Made by a program: the position numbers and the translations under genes. 64,000 bases of DNA from an uncultured Clostridia bacterium (GTDB lineage Bacteria; Bacillota; Clostridia; Oscillospirales; Acutalibacteraceae), in the NCBI GenBank assembly GCA_937884995.1, contig CAKZZL010000038.1, forward strand, positions 1 to 64,000, given 5' to 3'. Positions 26,639 through 36,201 of the stretch are shown here, in pieces. How positions within the stretch are numbered: the stretch's first letter is position 1; each line of letters begins with the position of its first letter. The notes under the pieces are model-generated. The model saw only the letters and a list, made by a program, of their open reading frames with translations, was not told the origin of the DNA and ran no database searches.

Positions 26639-27104
26639 AATAGGCCATGGTTATGATGTTCACAGACTTGTGCAAGGCCGCGACCTGATTATTGGCGGTG
26701 TAAAAATTGAAAATAATAATATAGGTCTTTTAGGTCATTCGGATGCTGATGTTTTACTTCATGCAATCTCTGATTCTTTGCTTGGAGCTGCTGCGCTCGG
26801 AGATATAGGAAAACATTTTCCTGATACCGATGATAAATATAAAAATGCGGACAGTATAATGCTCCTAAAAGAAGTAGTTAAAATGATAAATGATAAAGGT
26901 TATGATGTTAACAATATTGATGCTACTGTAATTGCACAAAAACCAAAACTTGCACCATATATTGATAAAATGAGAGAAAATATTGCTTCTGCCTTAAATA
27001 TAGATATATCCAGAGTAAGTGTAAAAGCTACCACAGAAGAAAGACTTGGTTTTACAGGTAATGAAGAAGGTATCAGCGCTCATTGCGTATCAATAATTGA
27101 ATAA
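26631..27104 (+). CDS. ispF: 2-C-methyl-D-erythritol 2,4-cyclodiphosphate synthase
   Basis: IspF forms the cyclodiphosphate ring in the MEP pathway as a metal-dependent homotrimer. RIGHGYDVHRL at residues 3-13 carries the metal ligands Asp and His. LLGHSDADVLLHAISDSLLGA lies near 34-54, and the C-terminal KATTEERLGFTGNEEGISAHC near 132-152 is intact. The length of 157 is normal. AGGAGG precedes the ATG inside the end of ispD, so translation is coupled. Confidence 0.97.
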   Translation: MVRIGHGYDVHRLVQGRDLIIGGVKIENNNIGLLGHSDADVLLHAISDSLLGAAALGDIGKHFPDTDDKYKNADSIMLLKEVVKMINDKGYDVNNIDATVIAQKPKLAPYIDKMRENIASALNIDISRVSVKATTEERLGFTGNEEGISAHCVSIIE

Positions 27105-27125
27105 TCTTTTATATATATATAACTT

Positions 27126-27163
27126 TAACCTCTGCATCGTTTTTCTTGCAGAGGTTAATTTTT
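27126..27163 (+). terminator. Rho-independent terminator after ispF
   Basis: An 11-bp stem (27126-27136 with 27147-27157), a 10-base loop and the tail ATTTTTA end the aminotransferase-ispD-ispF transcript. The rest of 27105-27314 is AT-rich and otherwise holds the cdaA promoter. Confidence 0.85.
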
Positions 27164-27235
27164 ATTTATTATTATCATTTATTAGATAAATTTAAGTATA
27201 TTGTTAAATATTTGTAAATATATATACAATTTAAA

Positions 27236-27264
27236 TTGAAAAATACTATATAATGTGTTATGAT
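27236..27264 (+). promoter_or_regulatory. Candidate sigma-A promoter for cdaA
   Basis: TTGAAA (27236-27241), a 17-base spacer and TATGAT (27259-27264), about 50 bases before the cdaA start. Confidence 0.6.
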
Positions 27265-27314
27265 ATATTTTGTATATTTATATGTATTATATATCCGAAA
27301 GAAAGTGAAAAATA

Positions 27315-28190
27315 ATGATACTGTCCATCTTTTCTTCATATTTTGATGATTTTAAGCAAGCGATAACATCTATCGACGGTATAGGTGATATTTTAGATAT
27401 ACTAGCTGTCACAATTATTATTTATTTTGCAATTAAGCTTGTTAAAGAAACAAAGGCTAAACAGCTTGTTATCGGTGTTGCTTTTCTTGTAATTTTCTAT
27501 ATGATTGCATCTTTGCTGAAGATGGATTCGGTAAAATACCTATTAAGTCTTATATTCAGCAATTTGCTTTTGATCCTCATAGTTGTATTTACACCTGAAA
27601 TCCGGCATGCACTGGAAACCATAGGCCATAGTTCATCAAAAATAAGTTTATCTAACCTTAAGGGAATGGATATATTTAAAAGAAATCAGATGGCAGATAC
27701 AATTGAACAAGTTGTTAAAGCATGCTCTAATTTCAGCGATAAATCCATAGGTGCTTTAATTGTATTTGAAAGAAATATAATGTTAGGTGATGTTATAAAA
27801 ACCGGTACGATTTTAGATGCATCTATTTCATCACAAATTATTGAAAACATATTTTTTCCAAAAGCTGCTCTTCATGACGGAGCTGCAATAATTAGAGACG
27901 GCAGACTTTATGCTGCAGGTTGCATATTACCCTTAACTCAGAAAAATAATTATGTTTCAAGCGAACTGGGAACAAGACATAGAGCTGCAATCGGAATTAG
28001 TGAGAATTCGGATGCGCTTGTGGTAATCGTTTCCGAAGAAACAGGAAATATCTCAATAGCCGAAAGAGGAAATATAAACACAAATATTTCTGTCGGTAAA
28101 CTCAGAGAAATTCTTCAGAATGCATTTGTAGATCAGCAAAATGAAAATAAGATTAAAAAGATTTTGAGAGGTAAAAACGATGAAAAATAA
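27315..28190 (+). CDS. cdaA: Diadenylate cyclase CdaA
   Basis: CdaA makes the second messenger c-di-AMP from two ATP at the membrane. Three N-terminal hydrophobic helices (about residues 22-95) precede a DisA_N domain. The domain holds the catalytic DGA motif (Asp188, in LHDGAAI) and the ATP-binding GTRHRAA motif (Arg221-Arg223). The length of 291 is normal. It overlaps cdaR by 11 bases. The usual third gene glmM is absent here. Confidence 0.95.
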   Translation: MILSIFSSYFDDFKQAITSIDGIGDILDILAVTIIIYFAIKLVKETKAKQLVIGVAFLVIFYMIASLLKMDSVKYLLSLIFSNLLLILIVVFTPEIRHALETIGHSSSKISLSNLKGMDIFKRNQMADTIEQVVKACSNFSDKSIGALIVFERNIMLGDVIKTGTILDASISSQIIENIFFPKAALHDGAAIIRDGRLYAAGCILPLTQKNNYVSSELGTRHRAAIGISENSDALVVIVSEETGNISIAERGNINTNISVGKLREILQNAFVDQQNENKIKKILRGKNDEK

Positions 28191-29466
28191 AGATAAAAAA
28201 GTTAATATTTCGTTTTCTTCTCTTACAAATAAGAAGTGGTTTCTTCTTTTATTGTCCTTTTTAATTGCATCATGTATCTGGGTGTATATATCAGTTGTTG
28301 AAAGTCCTATTATAGAAAAAACAATAACAGGTGTTAATGTAAATATCGATACAAGTGTTGCAGATCAGCAAAATTTAACTATATTCGGCAATAAAGATTA
28401 TACCTGCGATGTAAAAGTATCAGGTAAAAAATATGTTGTAAATTCTTTGACATCTGATGATATCTCAGTTACGACCAACACAAATTATGTTAACGGTGCC
28501 GGTTCTAAAACACTTCAGCTTAAAATAACTCCGGCTAACGATAATGATGATTACACAATTGTATCTTCATCAATTTCATATATTGAACTTTATTTTGATA
28601 CATATAAGGAAAAAGAAATGCCATTAAAGGCCGTTATTGATTCGCCATTATCAAATTACGTACCGGATGGGTGTATAGTAGGAAATATTGTTTTATCTCA
28701 GTCAACCGTTACAATATCAGGACCTTCAAGTGAAATCAATCGTATTGAAAGTATTGAAGCAAGTTGTAAGATTGAAGATACAATTGAAAATACATTAACT
28801 GTTAATCCTGATATTGAAATGATTACATCAGATGATACTAAACTTGAGTATTCCAAAATCAAGGACTTAAAAGATGAACTTACTATGACAATTCCCGTTC
28901 TTAAAATCGTAAGCTTACCTGCAACAATTGATTTTATAAATGCTCCGGCCTACTTTGTTAATCATCCTTTGTCATTTAATATTACTCCTTCAAATATACG
29001 GGTAGCTATACCGGTTGAAAATATAAGTTCAACAAAGTCAATCGTTATTGATTCGATTGATTTCAATGAGCTTATTAACGGTAATAATTATTTTACAATC
29101 AAAGCTACAGATATTGAAAATTATCTTATCCAAGATGAAACTGCAAGATTTTCTATCAACATTAATGCTTCTTCCTTAAAATCAAAATATATTTCTTTAC
29201 CGACATCATCAATTGAAATTCAAAATTCTCAGACTGATTTTAATATAGAACTGAGCTCTAGCAAAAACATTAATGTCCGTGTTGTTGGTACTGACGAAGA
29301 AATCAGCAATATCAGCTTGGATAATATTAAAGCAGTTGTATCTACAAAAGATGTTACTTTATCTCCGTCAATTAAATCATTACCTATAACAATCACAGTT
29401 GATAATGATAAATGCTGGATTTATGGTAATTATGAAGTGCCTGTATCTGTTGTTGATAATACATAA
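28180..29466 (+). CDS. cdaR: YbbR-domain regulator of CdaA (CdaR)
   Basis: This 428-residue protein has a single N-terminal membrane helix (about residues 19-38, LLLLSFLIASCIWVYISVV) and an extracytoplasmic region of repeated YbbR domains. Typical phrases such as VTISGPSSEINRIESIEA near residue 182 recur in degenerate form. In Firmicutes CdaR binds CdaA and tunes c-di-AMP synthesis. The 11-base overlap with cdaA supports complex formation. Confidence 0.9.
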   Translation: MKNKDKKVNISFSSLTNKKWFLLLLSFLIASCIWVYISVVESPIIEKTITGVNVNIDTSVADQQNLTIFGNKDYTCDVKVSGKKYVVNSLTSDDISVTTNTNYVNGAGSKTLQLKITPANDNDDYTIVSSSISYIELYFDTYKEKEMPLKAVIDSPLSNYVPDGCIVGNIVLSQSTVTISGPSSEINRIESIEASCKIEDTIENTLTVNPDIEMITSDDTKLEYSKIKDLKDELTMTIPVLKIVSLPATIDFINAPAYFVNHPLSFNITPSNIRVAIPVENISSTKSIVIDSIDFNELINGNNYFTIKATDIENYLIQDETARFSININASSLKSKYISLPTSSIEIQNSQTDFNIELSSSKNINVRVVGTDEEISNISLDNIKAVVSTKDVTLSPSIKSLPITITVDNDKCWIYGNYEVPVSVVDNT

Positions 29467-29481
29467 TCACGGAGTTCTTGA

Positions 29482-30825
29482 ATGAAAAAGATTTTATCTT
29501 TACTCTCAATATTAATTATTATTAGCATAATATTATCCGGATGTTCATATTCATTTAAGTCAGTTAACGAACTTATACGTCCGCCGATGCTTAATGGTGA
29601 GAATTCCTATTTGCAGAATGCTTTCCAGTCGGTTGTTGGCACTGATATGCAAATGATTTCGCCATCAAACGGGGATTACAGATCGTCTTATCTTATTTAT
29701 GATTTGAACAATGACGGAAAAGACGAAGCTTTTGTTTTTTATTCTGAACCCTTAGGGGATAATAATGTTAATATTGCTTTTTTTACTCAAAATAATGATG
29801 AGTGGTTTTTAACTGACACTATAACTGAAGCTGTCAGTGAAATATACGAGATTTCATTTGCTGATATTAATGGAAACAATAATAAAGAAATATTGATAAG
29901 TTTCTTTAATTCAACAGATAATGCAAGTACAGATATTATGAGTCAAAAGGAAAATATATCTCTTAATATCTACAACTATAACGGTACAAATCTGACTTTG
30001 CAAAAAACAGAAAATTATAACAAGTTATATCTGGCTGATTTAAATGCAGATAACAGTACAGATTTCTTACTATTTTTAACTGATATCGACGAGGAGACCA
30101 ATGATTTAAGGACATTAGGAAAATATATTTCTTTTAATTCTGATTATTCTCTCTCAAATGAAAGCTCGTTTTTCTTATATTACAATATAGAGATATTAAA
30201 CATAACTACGGATATCTTGTCAGATAAAGATATTTATACAAGGATATATATTGACAGCTTAGTAGGTGAAAACAGCATTGTCACAAATGTCTTTTACCTA
30301 AACCAGGAAACTAATGAACTCTTTAATATCTTCAAAGATGATGATTCTTTGTCTGATACGCTCAGAATGAGCAGGGTTTATTCAAAAGATGTTGATTTAG
30401 ATGGTATTGTTGAGATACCGACAATAGAAGCACTTCCGGGCGGTATAGTTATAAATAGTGACTCTGATAATACTCAACTGAACCTCGTTCTTTGGTCTCA
30501 GATCGTTGACGGAAATATTGAAGTTAAATATCACAGCTTATATAACAATTCTCAGAAATATATGTTTATATTCCCTGAAAGTTGGTTAAATAATTATTCT
30601 GCAAGATATAACTATATAAATCAAACATTGACGATATATCGTCTTTATGATAATAAAGATATCTTTGCAATAAAGTCATTCCCGACATCTTCATGGGATG
30701 ATTATTCAACTGATTTTACAAAGATAAAATCCAATGATATTTACACATACGGATATCGTATAATCAATGATGAAACAAAAGATTTTATAAATACTATTTA
30801 CAGTAATTTTATAGTTATTGAATAG
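29482..30825 (+). CDS. Lipoprotein with FG-GAP/VCBS-like repeats
   Basis: This 447-residue putative lipoprotein has a signal peptide with lipobox LSGC (Cys21). At least four repeats carry Asp/Asn-rich, calcium-loop-like motifs: DLNNDGKDEAFVF near residue 75, ADINGNNNKEILISF near 130, ADLNADNSTDFLLFL near 190 and DVDLDGIVEIPTI near 308. They resemble blades of an FG-GAP/VCBS beta-propeller. I do not recognise a named family. It sits 15 bases after cdaR and 9 bases before a response regulator, so it is co-transcribed with both and could be an extracellular sensor or accessory for them; that is inference. Confidence 0.75.
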   Translation: MKKILSLLSILIIISIILSGCSYSFKSVNELIRPPMLNGENSYLQNAFQSVVGTDMQMISPSNGDYRSSYLIYDLNNDGKDEAFVFYSEPLGDNNVNIAFFTQNNDEWFLTDTITEAVSEIYEISFADINGNNNKEILISFFNSTDNASTDIMSQKENISLNIYNYNGTNLTLQKTENYNKLYLADLNADNSTDFLLFLTDIDEETNDLRTLGKYISFNSDYSLSNESSFFLYYNIEILNITTDILSDKDIYTRIYIDSLVGENSIVTNVFYLNQETNELFNIFKDDDSLSDTLRMSRVYSKDVDLDGIVEIPTIEALPGGIVINSDSDNTQLNLVLWSQIVDGNIEVKYHSLYNNSQKYMFIFPESWLNNYSARYNYINQTLTIYRLYDNKDIFAIKSFPTSSWDDYSTDFTKIKSNDIYTYGYRIINDETKDFINTIYSNFIVIE

Positions 30826-30834
30826 GGGATTTTA

Positions 30835-31545
30835 ATGAAAACTGTTCTTATAGCTGAAGATGAAGCTTCAATAAGAGATTTTGTCGTTATTAACTTAAAA
30901 AGAAACGGCTATGAAGTTATAGAAGCCTCAAATGGGCAGGAAGCAATCGATAATTTTGATAATACCGATAAAGAAATTGATATAGCTATATTGGATATAA
31001 TGATGCCATCAGTCGACGGTATTGAAGTTTGTAAACACATCAGAGATAAAAGCAAACGCATAGGCATAATTATGCTTACTGCCAAGACGCAGGAAATGGA
31101 TAAGGTTACGGGCTTGCTTGTCGGTGCAGATGATTATATTACAAAACCATTCTCTCCATCTGAACTTATGGCAAGAGTAGATGCTATATACAGACGTGTT
31201 TCCATAACCTCAAATCTTATTGATAACCGTGAACAAGACAAAGACAGTATTATCATTTTAGGGGAATTTAATTTAAATCTCAGAAATCACACATTGACAA
31301 AAAATAACGAACCTGTTGTATTGACGCAAGTAGAATTTCAGATAATGGAATATTTCTTTACAAATCCGAATGCTGCTTTATGTAGATCTGATATTATGAA
31401 GACAGTATGGGGATATGATTCACCCGTTGATGATAAAATTGTTGATGTCAACATTCACCGTCTCAGAAATAAAGTTGAAGATGATCCTTCTTCTCCAAAG
31501 CACCTTATGACAATATGGGGCATGGGATATAAATGGATTGAATAA
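30835..31545 (+). CDS. OmpR/PhoB-family response regulator
   Basis: This 236-residue two-domain regulator has a receiver domain (about 1-120) with acidic residues EDE near 9, phospho-acceptor Asp54 in ILDIMMPS and conserved Lys in TKPFSPSEL near 104. The C-terminal winged-helix DNA-binding domain (about 140-236) shows LTQVEFQIMEYF and VDVNIHRLRNKV. It is directly followed by its histidine kinase. The signal and targets cannot be read from the sequence. Confidence 0.94.
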   Translation: MKTVLIAEDEASIRDFVVINLKRNGYEVIEASNGQEAIDNFDNTDKEIDIAILDIMMPSVDGIEVCKHIRDKSKRIGIIMLTAKTQEMDKVTGLLVGADDYITKPFSPSELMARVDAIYRRVSITSNLIDNREQDKDSIIILGEFNLNLRNHTLTKNNEPVVLTQVEFQIMEYFFTNPNAALCRSDIMKTVWGYDSPVDDKIVDVNIHRLRNKVEDDPSSPKHLMTIWGMGYKWIE

Positions 31546-31561
31546 AACTACAGGAGAATTT

Positions 31562-32956
31562 ATGATAAAAAACAGTATAGTTAAGCGCTGGATATTCAGT
31601 GTTTTAAGTATAATTATTCTTTTTATATTAATATTTTCCTTTGTTTTATGTTTATTAATTCAAAGACAGTATTATGATCTTGTTCGAGTTACACTTGAGT
31701 CTCGTTCTACTGATATGGTCCTTTCGTATTTTGAAAAGGACCAAATTAGTACAAACAAGCAATTTATCATAACGGCAAACACTTTTATTGAAAATTTTTC
31801 AGACAAAAATGTAATGGAAGTCTGGGTTATTGACGGTAATGGAAAAGTGGTTGCATCGTCCACAGGCTTTTCTGTAATTAATGAAAAATACCCTGATTAT
31901 GATTACGCTAAAGCAGATGGCTATAAAGGTGAATGGAAAGGGCAAATGTCCAACGGAGAAAAGATTATTGCACAGTCATATATAGTCACAGAAGATAACG
32001 CTGCAGTAAGATATATTGCTTCACTCGAGGACATAAATAATCAATTACATAACATATATATAATTATTGCATTGGTTGACTTTATAGTTATATTTTTCTC
32101 GGTTTTATCTGGTTCGTTTTTTATAAGATCCATTATAAAACCCGTTAAGGATATCAATGAAACCACTAAAAAGATAGCTTCCGGCGAATATGATATAGAA
32201 TTCAAGAAATATAAATATAATGATGAAATAGGTGAATTATATAATTCAGTAAATAACATGACTGAAGATTTAAAAAATGCGGAAGATATGAAAAATGAGT
32301 TTATTTCAACCATTTCTCATGAATTAAGAACTCCACTTACAGCAATAAAAGGCTGGGGAGAAACAATAAAATCTTCTGACAACGATAAAGAAGTAACAAA
32401 TAAAGGTATTGATGTAATAATAAGTGAAAGTGAAAGACTTACCGAGCTTGTTGAAGAACTTTTGGATTTCTCCCGTATGGAAAGCGGTAAACTTACACTT
32501 AAAAAGTCAGATATTTGTATATCAAAAGAACTTGAAGATACTTTGCAGGCTTTTTCTGAACGTTCTCAACGAGAAAAGATTGAAATCAAACAAAATATTG
32601 AACCTGATATTCATCTTTATGCAGACGGTAATCGCTTAAAACAAGTATTTGTTAATCTTATAGATAATGCTTTCAAATATTCTAAAGGAAACGGATATAT
32701 TAATATTAATCTTAATAAAGATAAAAATAACGTTATTATCTCATTTGAGGATAACGGATGCGGTATAGCTGCTGATGATTTGCCTAAAATTAAAGAAAAA
32801 TTCTATAAAGGAAATTCCCAGGTCAGAGGCTCTGGAATAGGACTTGCAGTTTCTGACGAGATAATAAACCTTCATGAAGGCAAATTAGAAATTTCAAGCG
32901 AGGTAAACAAAGGAACATTGGTCAAAATTATTTTGCCGATATTAAAGGAGATATAA
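31562..32956 (+). CDS. Sensor histidine kinase
   Basis: This is a membrane kinase of about 464 residues. One transmembrane helix is near residues 10-34, then comes an extracytoplasmic sensor region (about 35-160), a second helix (about 163-187) and HAMP (about 188-240). HisKA carries the phospho-acceptor His253 in FISTISHELRTPL. HATPase_c shows NLIDNAFKYS, EDNGCGI and GSGIGLAV. The ATG at 31562 follows a CAGGAGA site and is preferred over the ATG at 31538, which lies inside the regulator gene without a site. The sensor region has no recognised domain. Confidence 0.92.
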   Translation: MIKNSIVKRWIFSVLSIIILFILIFSFVLCLLIQRQYYDLVRVTLESRSTDMVLSYFEKDQISTNKQFIITANTFIENFSDKNVMEVWVIDGNGKVVASSTGFSVINEKYPDYDYAKADGYKGEWKGQMSNGEKIIAQSYIVTEDNAAVRYIASLEDINNQLHNIYIIIALVDFIVIFFSVLSGSFFIRSIIKPVKDINETTKKIASGEYDIEFKKYKYNDEIGELYNSVNNMTEDLKNAEDMKNEFISTISHELRTPLTAIKGWGETIKSSDNDKEVTNKGIDVIISESERLTELVEELLDFSRMESGKLTLKKSDICISKELEDTLQAFSERSQREKIEIKQNIEPDIHLYADGNRLKQVFVNLIDNAFKYSKGNGYININLNKDKNNVIISFEDNGCGIAADDLPKIKEKFYKGNSQVRGSGIGLAVSDEIINLHEGKLEISSEVNKGTLVKIILPILKEI

Positions 32957-33927
32957 TGAGCGAGAAAGTAAAACACAAAACATCGATTGGCGGTCAGGCA
33001 TTGATTGAGGGTATAATGATGAGAGGTCCGAAAGGGAATGCAATGGCTGTCAGAATGCCGGATGGTAGTATAGATGTTGAACTAGATAACAAAATACCAT
33101 TGATTAAAAGAAATAAATTTTTAGGTCTGCCTCTTATTCGTGGCGTTGTGGCATTTATCGACTCAATGGTAACCGGTTATGGATATCTTATGAAATCAGC
33201 TGATAAATCCATGACTGAAGAAGAAAAGGAAGAATCGACATCAAAACTTGATAAATGGCTTAATGAACATATGGGCGAAAAGTTTATGGCTGTAGTAGGT
33301 TTTATATCTACAATTATAGGACTAGCCTTAGCTCTTTTCATGTTCTTATGGCTTCCTACAACTTTGTTTAATTTATTTAACAAAGTAACAACTTATGACT
33401 TTTCAAAACTCAGACCTTTATTTGAAGGTATATTAAAAATTATCATTTTTGTCTTATATATGTTTATTGTTTCTAAAACACCTTCAATTAAGAGAGTTTT
33501 TATGTATCACGGCGCAGAGCATAAGACTATTTTCTGTTATGAAAACGGCCTTGACTTAACTGTTGAAAACGTAAGAAAGATGAAAAGATTTCATCCCAGA
33601 TGCGGTACCAGCTTTATTTTTGTTATTTTGATAATAAGTATCCTTATTTCATCAATACTTGTATTAATTTTCCCAGGTATTACAGCCAATAAATGGCTTT
33701 GGATTCTTATTAAACTTGCTGTAATACCCTTAGTAATGGGCATAGGCTATGAGTTTATAAAATATGCCGGAAAGCATGAAAACATATTTGTCAAAATATT
33801 GTCCGCGCCAGGTCTTATGATGCAAAGAATAACTACAGCTGAGCCTACAGATGATATAATTGAAGTCGGTATAGAATCAATGAAAGCAGTTATTACGGAT
33901 AATCCGGAGGATGACAAACTTTCATGA
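32956..33927 (+). CDS. yqhQ: YqhQ-like DUF1385 membrane protein
   Basis: This 323-residue DUF1385 protein of unknown function is common next to prmC and prfA in Firmicutes. It shows the conserved N-terminus IGGQALIEGIMMRGP, several membrane helices (about 110-135, 155-175, 215-240, 250-275), the central motif YHGAEHKTIFCYENG near 182 with HPRCGTSF after it, and PGLMMQRITT near 285. Its start overlaps the kinase stop by one base and its end overlaps prmC by four. Confidence 0.9.
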   Translation: MSEKVKHKTSIGGQALIEGIMMRGPKGNAMAVRMPDGSIDVELDNKIPLIKRNKFLGLPLIRGVVAFIDSMVTGYGYLMKSADKSMTEEEKEESTSKLDKWLNEHMGEKFMAVVGFISTIIGLALALFMFLWLPTTLFNLFNKVTTYDFSKLRPLFEGILKIIIFVLYMFIVSKTPSIKRVFMYHGAEHKTIFCYENGLDLTVENVRKMKRFHPRCGTSFIFVILIISILISSILVLIFPGITANKWLWILIKLAVIPLVMGIGYEFIKYAGKHENIFVKILSAPGLMMQRITTAEPTDDIIEVGIESMKAVITDNPEDDKLS

Positions 33928-34745
33928 ACTTAATTGACTGCTATCATAATATATCAAAATTATTAAATTTTGATGATAACGGCGCTTTTGAAGCCCGGGT
34001 TATATTAAATCACTTACTTTCATTATCTTATCCTTTTAAAGACCGTATTTTAACTGATGAGGAATTAAAAAGAATAAATGATTTGGTTAATAAAAGAAGA
34101 GAAGGTTATCCGTTACAATATTTAATATCCAATTGGGACTTTTATGATATGAATTTCATAATCGGCAAAGGTGTTTTAATTCCAAGACCCGAAACTGAAA
34201 TGATTGTTGATTATGTTCTTAATGTATATGATAAAAATGAATCACTAACAATTGCCGATTTATGCTCAGGTTCAGGGTGTATCGGTATGTCTTTAGCAAA
34301 GCATTTACCTAATTCAAAGATTTATCTTATTGAAAACAGTGAAGAGGCATTGCCATATATTTATAAAAATATAGACAAACATAATTTAAGCAATGTTGAA
34401 GTTATAAATACGGACTTATTTAATTTTGATTTTGATTTGATAAATGAAAAACTTGACCTTATAGTTTCTAATCCTCCATATGTACCGACTGCCGAGATAT
34501 CTCATTTACAAAAGGAAGTTTCGTATGAACCTGAGTGTGCGCTTGACGGGGGAGCAGACGGACTTGATTTTTACAAAGTCTTTGCAAAAGATTGGACAAA
34601 ACAGTTAAATAACGGCTTATTTATACTTGAATGCGGTGAAAATCAAGCATATAAAATCGTTGATATATTTAAGGATAAATACAGGGAATATAAAATACTT
34701 AAGGACTTTAACAATATTGACAGAATTGTGATTTTTAGAATATAA
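33924..34745 (+). CDS. prmC: Release factor glutamine methyltransferase
   Basis: PrmC methylates the Gln of the GGQ motif in peptide chain release factors. The 273-residue protein shows a helical N-terminal domain, YLISNWDFYDMNF and LIPRPETE near residue 90, the SAM motif LCSGSGCIG near 113, the substrate-site SNPPYVPT near 183-190 and LDGGADGLDF near 205. It overlaps yqhQ by ATGA. The release factor gene is not next to it here. Confidence 0.94.
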   Translation: MNLIDCYHNISKLLNFDDNGAFEARVILNHLLSLSYPFKDRILTDEELKRINDLVNKRREGYPLQYLISNWDFYDMNFIIGKGVLIPRPETEMIVDYVLNVYDKNESLTIADLCSGSGCIGMSLAKHLPNSKIYLIENSEEALPYIYKNIDKHNLSNVEVINTDLFNFDFDLINEKLDLIVSNPPYVPTAEISHLQKEVSYEPECALDGGADGLDFYKVFAKDWTKQLNNGLFILECGENQAYKIVDIFKDKYREYKILKDFNNIDRIVIFRI

Positions 34746-34770
34746 TAATTATTTAAGGAATGAATATTTA

Positions 34771-35445
34771 ATGCTTCTTAATTTACTAAGAAACGGCTTT
34801 GATCCGATAAATTTAATTGCGTATCTTTTTTCGATGGCATTTGTAGTTTTTTGTACTATGCCTGTACATGAATATGCACATGCACTTGTTGCAACTAAGC
34901 TCGGTGACGATACACCTCGTCTTCAGGGCAGACTTACCTTAAACCCAATGGCACATATATCTTTATATGGTGCTTTGATGATTTTATTTGTAGGTTTCGG
35001 ATTTGCAAAACCAGTCAATGTGAATGCTCGTAACTTCAAAAACCCTAAACGTGGTATGGCTCTTACAGCAATAGCAGGTCCTATTTCCAATCTGCTTATG
35101 GGCTTTGTATTTACATTACTCTATGTTTTAGTATATAAACATACAGACAGCGAAAGCTCTAAAGGATTATTAATGACAGCTATATCAGTTTTTTTATATT
35201 TTGCTGCTTATGTTAATATCCAGCTTGCTATATTTAATCTGATTCCGATACCGCCTTTGGATGGTTCAAGAATTCTTCAGGTTTTGGTACCTCAAAAGTA
35301 CTATTTTAAGCTTTTGCAATATGAAAGATATATAATTATTGTTGTTTTTGTTTTACTTTTCACAGGTATTCTTTCAAAACCCCTTATTTTTTTAACTTCT
35401 TTACTATTTGAACTTTTCGCTAAATTTGCTAATTTAATTTTTTAG
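34771..35445 (+). CDS. Site-2-type M50 membrane metalloprotease
   Basis: This 224-residue multi-spanning protein has the zinc motif HEYAH (near residues 33-37, in PVHEYAHALVA) and the second metal-ligand motif NLIPIPPLDGSRI near 160. It belongs to the short SpoIVFB/rhomboid-like M50 group without PDZ or CBS domains. Such enzymes cut membrane-bound substrates. It lies 25 bases after prmC and 9 before scpA, a conserved Firmicutes neighbourhood. The substrate is unknown. Confidence 0.9.
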   Translation: MLLNLLRNGFDPINLIAYLFSMAFVVFCTMPVHEYAHALVATKLGDDTPRLQGRLTLNPMAHISLYGALMILFVGFGFAKPVNVNARNFKNPKRGMALTAIAGPISNLLMGFVFTLLYVLVYKHTDSESSKGLLMTAISVFLYFAAYVNIQLAIFNLIPIPPLDGSRILQVLVPQKYYFKLLQYERYIIIVVFVLLFTGILSKPLIFLTSLLFELFAKFANLIF

Positions 35446-35454
35446 GTAATATAT

Positions 35455-36201
35455 ATGAATAAAATATCGTATAAACTGGATGTTTTTGAAGGTCCCATGG
35501 ATCTTTTGCTGCATCTGATTCAAAAGCATAAATTGAATATATATGATATTCCTATAATTGTTCTGGTAGAACAATATATCGATTATGTTAATCAGATGAA
35601 AGAGGAAAATTTGTATATAGCATCTGATTTCCTTGAGATGGCTGCCAGACTTGTATATCTTAAATCTGTTTCTTTACTTCCTGTATATAAAGAAGCAGAG
35701 GAATTAAAAAATGAACTTCAAGGTGAACTCATAGAATACCGCGATATGAAATTGATGGCACAGCAACTGGCTGACACCAATACACCCGGTATGGATATGT
35801 ATTCAAGAAGTCCCATAAAAATGGAAATTGATCAGACATATAAAAGATTTCACGAACCATCTGAGCTTATTAATGCATATATAAATACGGTTGGCAGAAG
35901 ACTTAACAAACTTCCGCCGCCTATAGAGGTATTTAAGGATATTGTTGTCAAAAAAGTTGTTTCGGTAAGTTCCAAAATCGGATCAATCTTTTCAAAGTTT
36001 TCAAAAAAAGGACAGAAAAAATCATTTAAATCATTATTTGAAGACGCAAAATCCAGGTCTGAACTGGTTGCAACTTTTCTTGCGGTACTGGAACTTGCAA
36101 AATCCAATAACTTAAAACTTATTGATAACAAAGATAATGACCTTGAGATTGAATTAATAAATAATAATTATTCTGAAATCAGTGAGGAATGGAACGAATG
36201 A
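35455..36201 (+). CDS. scpA: Segregation and condensation protein A
   Basis: ScpA is the kleisin subunit of the SMC-ScpAB condensin that compacts and segregates the chromosome. The 248-residue protein shows the N-terminal SMC-neck-binding motif YKLDVFEGPMDLLLHLIQKH and a C-terminal winged-helix region (SRSELVATFLAVLELAK near 200). Its stop overlaps the scpB start. Confidence 0.93.
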   Translation: MNKISYKLDVFEGPMDLLLHLIQKHKLNIYDIPIIVLVEQYIDYVNQMKEENLYIASDFLEMAARLVYLKSVSLLPVYKEAEELKNELQGELIEYRDMKLMAQQLADTNTPGMDMYSRSPIKMEIDQTYKRFHEPSELINAYINTVGRRLNKLPPPIEVFKDIVVKKVVSVSSKIGSIFSKFSKKGQKKSFKSLFEDAKSRSELVATFLAVLELAKSNNLKLIDNKDNDLEIELINNNYSEISEEWNE

